Source of the DNA: Liopterus haemorrhoidalis
Taxonomy: Eukaryota; Arthropoda; Insecta; Coleoptera; Dytiscidae
Assembly: GCA_963971575.1 (NCBI GenBank)
Contig: OZ020616.1
Coordinates: 53,923,201 to 53,987,200 of the forward strand
Direction: 5' to 3'
Length of the DNA stretch: 64,000 nt
Shown here: in pieces, positions 56,180 through 64,000 of the stretch
How positions within the stretch are numbered: the stretch's first letter is position 1
Layout: every line of letters starts with the position of its first letter
Notes under the pieces: generated by a model
What the model saw: the letters and a program-made list of their open reading frames with translations, nothing else
Told to the model about the DNA's origin: nothing
Databases searched by the model: none
Position numbers and translations under genes: made by a program

Positions 56180-56860
56180 AAGTTTGGGAAAAAAAGCAAA
56201 GTTGGTTGATAACTTACAAATATAAGAATTATTTTATTCATCAAAGTATGCACCCATATTGTCTATACACTTTTGCCATTTAAGCGGCAGGTTGTTCAGG
56301 CCGGTGGTATGAAAACCTGGCGGACGAGAGTCAATGAATTCTTGAAAGGCTAGATTTACAGCATTGTCGGAATTAAACTGCTTTCCTATTAAAAAGTTGT
56401 CCAAATTGCGGAAGAAGTGGTAGTGGGGGCTAGGTCTGGTGAGTATGGAGGATAATGAAGAAGTTCCAACTCCAATTCCTGTAGTTTTACCACAGTAATT
56501 TGTGCAGTGTGTGGTCTAGCGTTATCATGCAATAAGATAAGAGTTGATCTGTTGACTAATCTAGGCTGTTTTTCTTTAAGTTTTTGAATCAATTCGTCCA
56601 GTTGGTTTCAGTATATTTCTGCTGTGATCGATGAGCCAGTTTTTTTGTTTTTTGTTTTTAAGTTACCTGTAGGAAAATTGGCGAACCAATTTGATATTAT
56701 CTGCTGCGTAGTAACACTAGAGCCAAATACACTATTAATGTTTCGCGGGGTCTGCGATGCCGTAGTTCCACGTAAGAACTTATACTTCATAATAGTGCGA
56801 ATTTTCGACGGTTCCATTTTCAACAAAATTAATTTAAAAAAAAATGTTTTTGATTTTTTT
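56180..56860 (-). mobile_element. Mariner deletion derivative
   Basis: Coding remnants of one mariner transposase lie in order on the minus strand but without the region holding the first catalytic box. Terminal repeats could not be identified with confidence; the limits given are those of the coding remnants and flanks. Confidence 0.75.
56225..56826 (-). pseudogene. Mariner transposase, N-terminus joined to C-terminal half
   Basis: 56826-56608 reads MLKMEPSKIRTIMKYKF, then NINSVFGSSVTTQQIISNWF, the first HTH. It runs into QKLKEKQPRLVNRSTLILLH at 56592 with DNARPHTA (second catalytic Asp) and YPPYSPDLAP. A frameshift then moves the third-Asp box out of frame. The C-terminal FRNLDNFLIGKQFNSDNAVN and KWQKCIDNMGAYFDE continue to 56235. 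The second HTH, linker and first catalytic box are missing. Confidence 0.85.
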
Positions 56861-56864
56861 TAGA

Positions 56865-57245
56865 GCAAACAATGGTTTCTTTAAACAGGAGAGATGTGTA
56901 ACTTTCCAACAACAAAAAAAAAAAAACAGCAACTTTTTAGATTTTAGTTTTATCGTATGAAAAAAATATATTATAAGAAATTTGGTATAAATTAGGCAAA
57001 ATAACATAAATTTTGAAAAAAGTACATTGTAATATTCTTTTTTTTTTAATAAAAAAAGAATTGTCCACATATGTGGACAAAGTGATCATTTATGGTAAAC
57101 GTAAGTACACAAACGTGGACTGTGTTTACTTAGATACTCATTTCAAGTATAGATATTAGAATAATACTGAAAATTCTAAGTGTCCACGTACGTGTACTGT
57201 GGGGACTCTGATATGAAAATATGAAATTTCACGGTTGGCTGATTT
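56865..57245. other. AT-rich stretch, no gene seen
   Basis: A short TGTGGAC-type motif recurs around 57060-57110 and 57180-57195 (CCACATATGTGGACA; ACGTGGACTG). Nothing else is assigned. Confidence 0.4.
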
Positions 57246-57249
57246 ATTT

Positions 57250-58152
57250 ATTTCATTTGTACTTACTCTGTACATCCCTCACATTATGGGTTCCAAGACT
57301 TGCGAGCGGATCAAGTCTGGATCCCCCCTATTAGTCCGCTAGCTGGTTGCTATGATTCTTGGAAGGATTAAGGGTTGTTCAATTAAACTCAACATTTTAA
57401 CTAACCTACTTTAATTACGATTAAGGTTTAAATATTTACACTAATTACAATAGACTTACAATTACGTCGATACAGCTAAATCCAAATGAGACACACATTC
57501 GCACACACTAGACACACTTTACACCAAACACTAATTTAACCACTACATGTTTCTAAAATATTGTCTCTCCATTTTTTAGCTGGTCACTACACTAACGTTC
57601 ATACGGAATTACATTGTTACTTTATTTCGACTCGCCCAAACACTCTAAATGTCTCCAACCCATGTCTCTTAAAAACCCACTCCAAAACATGGTCTTAACC
57701 ATGCGACGGCTTAAGCTGTACTTTTTTTAACATCTTAACGTTATGATGGTTTTCAATCTACTGTTAAATGTCATTTAATACCTCTTGATTGTCGGTCTTA
57801 TACTATCTTAAAATTCATAATTTATTGGTGATAACTCAGATAAATATCCCATTAGAAAATAGACCAATCATCATATTTATATCTCAGACAGAATTTAATT
57901 ATTATTTATGTGCTTATGGTTGACGTATATTTTTTTAACACAATAATTTACGATTCACTTTTCATGTTACATTGACAAAAGTGTCAAGTTGCAATAATAA
58001 ATAATCTACCGTTATCTTAAATGACCTTTCTAAGCAATAGATTATTTTTGTATCGTTCAACAGATTAAATATTTTACTCTAATTGAATGATTATAATGAA
58101 TTTATTTATGAAATTTTACTTATGAAATAATACCAAAATTACCTCCCTTACA
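57250..58152 (-). mobile_element. LTR-like repeat, minus orientation
   Basis: Read on the minus strand it begins TGTAAGGGAGGTAATTTTGG at 58152. Its first 380 bp are repeated in plus orientation from 63619 to the window end. The other end near 57250 is shared with a decayed copy at 4556-4870. A TG start and a long non-coding body suggest a solo LTR, but no CA terminus or target duplication was confirmed. Confidence 0.45.
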
Positions 58153-58159
58153 GTACGTA

Positions 58160-59165
58160 GCGCATGAGAGTGTTAAAGGCAATATTTTTAACCACAAATT
58201 TCACCCTTGAAAACCTGATAATTACAGCATTAGACTAAATATCATGTATAGTTTGTGCGAAGCCCTTAGCATATTCCATGACTTAATCCAGCACTGGTGT
58301 CTTTGTTGTTTTATAAAATTCGAATCGTTCTGTATTCATTTTTTTTCGTCTTTCTCGAAAACTTGAAACTTATTAATGATGCCTTTAAATGATATTGCGA
58401 CATCTAAAGCTGTTAATACCCAATTATAACCCCCTTTTCAGTCCACGAAATTCAGTAGGCACGAAAAATGAACTATAAACGTGAATGGTTATAAGAAAAT
58501 AATAATAAAAATGATGAATGCCCAAAGTTTTTGCTTGGATAATTTTTTTCTGCCTATTTGACAAAACAATAGTTGGGTTTGGAATAATATTTCATCGAAT
58601 ATCAAGTGAAAAAAGCAAAATATTCCTTTCAATCATTCAAAAAATACTACTAAAAGAGATCTAAATCATGTAGATTGATTCTGCCCTGTCAATGATTCAA
58701 TTGATTTGAAAGTTGACATATCATATTCGGTTGAAAATTCTACATGTTTTGACATTATCTCAATATCTTTAGTTTAGCATAAGAGTCAAAACTCATTGAC
58801 TATTTCTTGATTTATCTTTTCATGTATTTGAGTTGACAGGAAATACGATTTCAATTGGTAAAAATAATCAAAGTAAAGACGTTCGTGAAAGGAATAAATT
58901 TCTAAAGACATTTAGACGATATCGTATTGCAAAGAATTGGATAATAATATGGAAACGTGTTTAATTTTAATTTGTGAGCGATGTATTGTCTTGTAACAAA
59001 GAGCGTGGTTGTTTTTCATTTAAAATGAATGTCAATATTCATTGATCAAAGGAAAGATTTCTCAGAATTTATTAATTTCAATATCTTGACAATTTAAAAT
59101 TAGAAATTGAATATTTAGTATTGAGACTAATGTTCTAAACGTGTTTATACAAGAAAAATATTTCA
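58160..59165. other. AT-rich stretch, no gene seen
   Basis: No motif recognised. Confidence 0.4.
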
Positions 59166-59170
59166 TATCT

Positions 59171-60615
59171 ATGAGGTGTGTAAATTAAGTAACCGGTCTG
59201 GCGACATAGCGTTTGATCTGGCAACATTTGGGACGTGGAACTTGGAGGGACGGCAGGTGAACATATGATATGCCTTCAGTACGAGTTTGAACTTGCTCGA
59301 GTAATTTTGTTGTCTGTAGCGATTTTTTCCGTGAAACAGTTTTTTCAAGTGCGTTCTAAAAATAAGTGTAATTTCGAACAACGGTGTGCTATCAGGTTTT
59401 GCTTCAGGATTGGGGAAACTTTTGCAAATCATCAGCAGGCCTACGGAGACAATGTTTTGTCAAGGACCCAGGTTTTTTGGTGGTTTAAAACATTTTCAGA
59501 AGGAAGAGAGTTGATTGAAGATGAATCACGCAGAGGAAGACCTTCATCTTCAAAAACCGATGAAAATGTCGACAGAATCCGGGATCTTCTACGTTCAGAT
59601 GGTCGGTTGACAGTCAGATTGATCGGGGAAGAGTTGAATTTTACTCATACTATCGTTTATCAGATTTTGACCAATAATGAGAAAAATCTGCGCAAAAATT
59701 GTTCCAAATGGTTCTGGTAATTTTAATGTGTAAGATGACTCACGTTCTGGTCGTCGAATCAGTGAAAAAGCTGATGAAATTCTTGAAAAAGTCCAACAAG
59801 ATAGGCATATCAGCAGTGTCGATATTGGTGTGGAGCCACAAAACTGTTTTGAAACATTTACGGAAAGCTGGATACAAAAAGAAGCTCGATATATGGGTTC
59901 CTCATGAGTTGAGCGCGAAAAACATGATAGACCGAATTAACATCTACAATGCGCTGCTGAAACGCAATGAAATCGTGCCATTTCTGAAACGTGTCATAAC
60001 CGGTGATGAAAAATGGATCACGTACGACAATCGGAAGCGTAAAAGATCGTGGACAAAGGATGGTGAGCCGTCACAAGCGTTCGCGAAGCGAGGATTGACG
60101 CCGAACAAGGTGATGCTGTGTGTGTGGTGGGAGTGGAAGGGAATCCTCCACCATAAGCTACTTCCAGTTGGTCAGACGATTGATTTTCAACTCTACTGTG
60201 GACAACTAGAGAGAATACGGCAGGCAATTGAAAGAGAACGGCCCGAATTGAATAATAGGAAAGGTGTTGTCTTTCATCACGACAAAGCAAGACCACAGCT
60301 TGGTTGGGAAATTTTGTTGCATCCACCGTATAGTCCAGACATAGCACCCTCAGACCATCACCTATTCCGATCTCTGCAGAATTCTCTCAATGGAATTAAG
60401 CTGGTTTCAAAAGAAACCTGTGATAACCACTTGATTCAGTTTTTCAACCAGAAACCACAGAAGTTCTTCACCGATAGCATCATGGCTCTACCCGAAAAAT
60501 GGCAAAATGTTGTCGATAATAATGGAGCATATTTGGTTTAAATAAATTCATTTTCACACTATAAAAAGACCAGTTAAATTTTACTAAAAAAACGCCACGA
60601 ACTTTTTCCAAGATC
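59171..60615 (+). mobile_element. Chimeric mariner: 5' part of one lineage, 3' part of another
   Basis: The left end GAGGTGTGTAAATTAAGTAA and the HTH coding at 59370-59690 belong to one mariner type. From about 59700 the sequence is an Hsmar1-like mariner, starting inside its linker, and it continues to a different 3' end (ACGCCACGAACTTTTTCCAA near 60592-60611). The two termini do not pair with each other, so this is a fusion of two elements. Confidence 0.75.
59349..60541 (+). pseudogene. Chimeric mariner transposase coding
   Basis: 59349-59700 reads RSKNKCNFEQRCAIRFCFRI, then LSRTQVFWWFKTFSEGREL and RRGRPSSSKTDENVDRIRDL, and IGEELNFTHTIVYQIL, an HTH region. At about 59705 the text changes to NGSGNFNV of a second transposase, which repeats the inter-HTH linker. 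59860-60541 continues GYKKKLDIWVPHELSAKNMI, ITGDEKWITYDN (first Asp) and HHDKARPQ (second Asp), then PPYSPDIAPSDHHLFRSLQN (third Asp), ending NNGAYLV. Only 23 residues separate the last two Asp boxes instead of 34, from an 11-codon deletion. Frameshifts lie near the fusion. It cannot be active. Confidence 0.85.
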
Positions 60616-60624
60616 TGATATTTC

Positions 60625-61310
60625 AAGTAAAAATACGAACGGACGAACTAATATGATTTTGGGGTCGTATATATAATTCATGCTAGACTTGTTTGTAAGG
60701 TTTCTATTTTATTTTAAACAATTTGTTAATGTATTCCTCTGTTAACATTCCATTTTAACACCATCCATTACACATTACATCCCACTGTAAATAAAATGCA
60801 AAATTATGCATCAACGTGTTAAAAATTAACGTATAGAGACAGCACTGAATGAAATTCCAAAGAGTCGCCACATTATTTCCATGTAGTGCTGGTAGTTGCA
60901 AATAAGGGGGAGTAGACATGTGTTGTATCCCATACATCCATCCCTAGTCAAGCCTGCCACCGTCTGCTCACTCTAGTCTGCCGCCCCCACCCAGCCCCGC
61001 AACTCTACACACTGACAACTGATACGCAACCCCTATATTTACATGCTTCTGCCGCCTCCAGAGTGAAGGATGCGTACATTTTAAGCCTTCTGTATACTAA
61101 AACAAAAGAGTAATTATTCTAATACTGTATGTATGTCTGCTCCCAAATTGCAACTATTTTAATCAGCTGAATGCTGGCTGTATTTCTAACTAATGAGAAG
61201 ATATAGTTTAATCAAAATTATAGGAGATTTTTTTGGCTGGAAGGAATTATGGCCTCACTCACACAGTTTTTGCTGTTTGCTCTGTTCAGTATCAGGTTTT
61301 CTACTTTTCT
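60625..61310. other. Intergenic or intronic spacer with a slightly GC-richer patch
   Basis: A C-rich patch (GCCGCCCCCACCCAGCCCCG) lies at 60981-61000. No gene is recognised. Together with 62416 onward it is the empty site of the LINE insertion. Confidence 0.4.
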
Positions 61311-61325
61311 TGTTGAACAACGGAG

Positions 61326-62188
61326 ACAACAAACATATAAAGGAAAGGACGAAAAAGGCGAAAATGGCGATGGGAAAAGTGTGGAGTATCGGAGAGAGAA
61401 AACTAAACCACGAATATAAAAAACGAATGTTTCTTTTTGATACCTTAGTACAAGGAATTCTCCTCTATGGCTCGGAAATATGGAGATGGAAAGAGTGGGA
61501 AGAGGTAGAACGAACACATGAAACGTACATTAAATGGACATTGGGATTAGACAGGCAAACACCGAGCTATATATTACTATCGGAAACAAAGAGAGACAAA
61601 ATAAGACTAAAAACCGGAACAACAGCTATAAAATATGAACAAAAAATTCAAGCCTGCAATAACGAAATCCTGAAGGAAAGCTGGAAAGAAAGAGAAAATA
61701 ATACACAAACAAATTGGAAAACCGACAGAAGAAAATATTACGAGAGAAACGGCTACAGCACAGACGAGATAAGAAGAAAGCAGGAGAACGGAGTTGCAAT
61801 TGAACAAATAACCACAGAAAGAGATAGAGAGGTACAACTGCAGAACCAACAGAATAAAATTAGCAAGTCTAGGTATTTTAAAGAATATGGGAGAATACAA
61901 ACACAATGGCTGCCACAATATCTGCAAAACAGCAACAAATCACAGAAAACCATAGCAAGATTTAGGTGTGGAAATGAGACAGAGGCAAGTCAATATTGGA
62001 AAGAAGAAAACGAGAGATTATGTAGAACGTGCGGCGAAGCGGTAGAAACGATAGAACACCTACAAAATTGTAAAGAAATAGGAAGAGAGCCAAGGAAGAT
62101 TCAAGAACTGCTGGACGAGTCGGGAGCCGGGTTAACATGGATGAAAAGGGTGCTAAAGAAAAGAAGAAAAAAAGAGAGTGCAATATAA
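61326..62188 (+). pseudogene. LINE ORF2 C-terminal part (5'-truncated, otherwise open)
   Basis: The open frame starts upstream in host sequence at 61193, but homology begins at the insertion border with NNGDNKHIKERTKKA. It continues with the RT-thumb-like QGILLYGSEIWRWKEWEEVE and RTHETYIKWTLGLDRQTP, then SYILLSETKRDKIRLKTGT. A long Lys/Glu/Arg-rich helical part follows. A zinc-knuckle-like CRTCGEAVETIEHLQNC lies near the end, and the stop is at 62188. The reverse transcriptase catalytic domain is lost through 5' truncation, so it cannot retrotranspose. The clade is not certain. Confidence 0.88.
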
Positions 62189-62400
62189 AAGTAAAAAAGG
62201 CATACTTTAGTTATAAGTTTATAAATGTATATATATATTTTTTTTTCATTTTTCTTTTTGTAAATAGTATCAAATATTTATTTTTGTTTTATTTTTTGTT
62301 ATATATATCAAAAAGTTAATTATGGGTTGTTTATGTAAGAACTGTACTCCATTCAAAGCCGCAAGGCACGAATAAAGACTATATCTATCTATCTATCTAT
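61326..62400 (+). mobile_element. Recent 5'-truncated LINE with 15-bp target duplication and (ATCT)n tail
   Basis: CTACTTTTCTTGTTG occurs at 61311-61325 and 62401-62415, a perfect 15-bp target duplication. The insert contains an open C-terminal ORF, a 3' untranslated region with AATAAA near 62370, and ends in five ATCT/TATC repeats. Perfect flanking repeats and an undamaged reading frame indicate a young insertion. Confidence 0.95.
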
Positions 62401-62415
62401 CTACTTTTCTTGTTG

Positions 62416-63005
62416 CTATTAGTGGTGTACCGGAGCTTTGAATTCATATCCATATCAGCGAACGATCCATAAAAAATAAAAATCCGTATCCAGGTCCGTA
62501 TCCGTTTCTCCAAGGCGGATTTTAAACGGATCTCATTATACCGTGCGATCATAATTTCTTGTCAGTTACATAACACTAAACAGTGAGTTTAAAAATATCA
62601 AAACTGTATTCTAATCCACAGCTGAAAATCCCAATTTAACAAAGAATCAATCAAATTACTTCGTTATCCCGGACTCACCCGAGAGACAACGAAAATATGT
62701 GTTCCTAACTTAATACCTGTTGTCAACTCATTGGCGTGCAGAGAAAAATAGTGTTCATTTAAAAATCAATTCGTATAAGGTAATAAAAATAGAATGTACG
62801 CCTATGTGTATATGTTCTTGGAAATAAGTTTGATAACTAAATGTTTCTGTCAACTATTGCATAACGGACAAGATTTATTGATCGCTCTGTATAATAATAG
62901 CTTGCTTGCTATTATAATATAAGCGTTATAAAATAAGTTTGCATTTAAAAATGCTCAAGGAGGAGTAAATTTTACTGACGTTTAAATTCATATTAAGTCA
63001 AGCAA
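62416..63005. other. AT-rich stretch; possible hAT-like end at 62429
   Basis: TAGTGGTGTACCGGAGCTTT followed by repeated ATCC(A/G)TATCC motifs resembles a hAT terminus with subterminal repeats, but no opposite end or target duplication was found. Nothing else is recognised. Confidence 0.35.
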
Positions 63006-63011
63006 CACATT

Positions 63012-63235
63012 AGGGGAAGCCGGGCATAATGGGCACCTTAAGGATTATCTTTAATAAAATCTCAAGGAATATCGTAAAAAATTTCGAAATACTTTTATTC
63101 GTAAGATGATTTATTGTTTAATTATTACAGACAGTAAAAATTAAACAACTTAGAAAATACAAAAATAAAAGTTATGACGATATAAAAAAAAGCTTCCTTG
63201 TGCTTATTTTGCCCCGGTGTCGGGGCAGAATGAGT
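63012..63235. other. Possible pogo-like terminus
   Basis: AGGGGAAGCCGGGCATAATG after a T and GCCCCGGTGTCGGGGCAGAA at 63210-63230 resemble ends of Tigger/pogo-related MITEs. They are not a clean inverted pair, so this is low confidence. Confidence 0.3.
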
Positions 63236-63245
63236 TCCTCTTCTT

Positions 63246-63618
63246 TATGCCTACGAAACCCTAGATATTTCTGTAAATAATTTTATTTGTAGTTTCTTAT
63301 AAAATAAATCTGCAAAGTATTGTTCATATCGGTGAAAGGCTATAACAGTGTTAAGAGTTTCTTGTTTATGCCTACGAAACCCTAGACATTTCTGTATGTA
63401 ATTTTATTCGTAGATTCTTAGAGAATAAATCTGCAAAATATTGTTCATATCGGTCAAAGGGTATAGCAGTGTCTAGAGTTTTTTGTTTATGCCTACAAAA
63501 CCCTAGACATTTATATATGTTGTTTTATTCGCAGATTCTTAGAAAATAAAACTGTAAAATATTTTTCATATAGATCATAGGATATAGGAGGTCTAGAGTT
63601 TCTTGTTTTCCTACGAAA
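63246..63618. repeat. About 120-bp tandem repeat, three units, cut by LTR-like sequence
   Basis: TATGCCTACGAAACCCTAGA begins units at about 63246, 63367 and 63488. Each continues with ATTT(A/C)TGTA, GATTCTTA(G/T)A(A/G)AATAAA and TCATATCGGT. A fourth unit is abruptly replaced after CCTACGAAA by TGTAAGGGAGG at 63619, the start of the LTR-like repeat. Confidence 0.9.
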
Positions 63619-64000
63619 TGTAAGGGAGGTAAATTTGGTATTATTTCATAAATAAAATTTCATAAATAAATTCATTATAATCATTCAATTAGAGTAAAAT
63701 ATTTAATCTGTTAAACGATACAAAAATAATCTATTGCTTAGAAAGGGCATTTAAGATAACGGTAAATTTGTTTATTATTTTAACTTGACACTGTCAAGGG
63801 AACATGAAAAGTGAATCGTAAATTATTGTGTTAAATAAATATACGTCAACCATAAGCACATAAATAATAATTAATTCTGTCTGACATAAAAATATTAAGA
63901 TTCGGCTATTTTCTAATGGGATATTTATCTGACTTATCACCAATAAATTATGAATTTTAAGATAGTACAAGACCGACAATCAAGAGGTGTTAAATGACAT
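63619..64000 (+). mobile_element. LTR-like repeat, plus orientation, runs off the window
   Basis: TGTAAGGGAGGTAAATTTGG onward is the inverted counterpart of 58152-57766, with high identity over at least 380 bp (for example AGGGCATTTAAGATAACGGT against the complement ACCGTTATCTTAAATGACCT). A possible element body lies beyond the window. Confidence 0.5.

Noticed and set aside
60018..60347. 109-codon minus-strand frame
   Set aside because: It is antisense to the Hsmar1-like transposase catalytic region and shows no independent signal.
61193..61325. First 44 codons of the 331-codon frame as part of the LINE protein
   Set aside because: They lie upstream of the target duplication border and are host sequence read in frame by chance.

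Overview
This is AT-rich eukaryotic DNA, almost certainly from an arthropod and most likely an insect. The evidence is the set of element families: mariner (irritans, Hsmar1-like and other lineages), DD41D Tc1/mariner, hAT MITEs, an RNase H-bearing non-LTR retrotransposon and INE-1/mini-me-like GACA elements. There are no operons, ribosome binding sites or prokaryotic genes. It reads as intergenic or intronic DNA built mainly from mobile elements of several ages inserted into one another. Only three or four short stretches look like host coding exons.

Layout. 1-820: 130-bp satellite-like array. 2.3-3.85 kb: a mariner inside another mariner, both internally deleted. 4.5-7.4 kb: LTR-like repeat and non-LTR fragments, one with RNase H. 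8.2-11.2 kb: candidate minus-strand exons, including a THAP zinc-finger exon with a splice donor. 11.4-12.6 kb: duplicated LINE remnant carrying a 54-bp LINE-tail insertion. 13.75-16.2 kb: mariner split by a 1.1-kb hAT-type element with a perfect 8-bp target duplication. 16.4-22.1 kb: two GACA elements (one with about 92 GACA repeats), a deleted DD41D element and a pogo-like element. 22.2-29.4 kb: LINE, THAP and Tc1 relics. 30-33 kb: mariner and LINE relics, then an intact DD41D transposon with a 367-codon transposase. 34-39.7 kb: 30-bp minisatellite, LINE and mariner relics, nested hAT MITEs, a GACA element and a minisatellite-bearing hAT MITE. 40.7-42.9 kb: second deleted DD41D element and a reversed GACA element. 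43.9-44.5 kb: GC-richer probable promoter and first coding exon (signal peptide, phase-1 donor) of a host gene on the plus strand. 45-48.7 kb: more MITEs, a tRNA-like MITE, another GACA element and a LINE 3' end. 50-58 kb: tandem repeats, palindromes, MITEs and a mariner relic. 57.2-64 kb: inverted LTR-like repeat, chimeric mariner, recent 5'-truncated LINE with a 15-bp target duplication, and a 120-bp tandem array.

The one complete coding unit is the DD41D transposase at 31819-32922. It could in principle act in trans on related ends, but I did not show that the ends of the deleted derivatives match it. The most unusual observation concerns the five GACA-bearing repeats. Each carries, at the same internal site and orientation, a tRNA-like segment with A-box- and B-box-like motifs followed by a T-run, and this segment differs between copies far more than the flanking element sequence does. 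A sixth tRNA-like segment lies inside a perfect 19-bp inverted repeat at 46 kb. All family assignments were made by eye from motifs and remembered family features; no database search was run.
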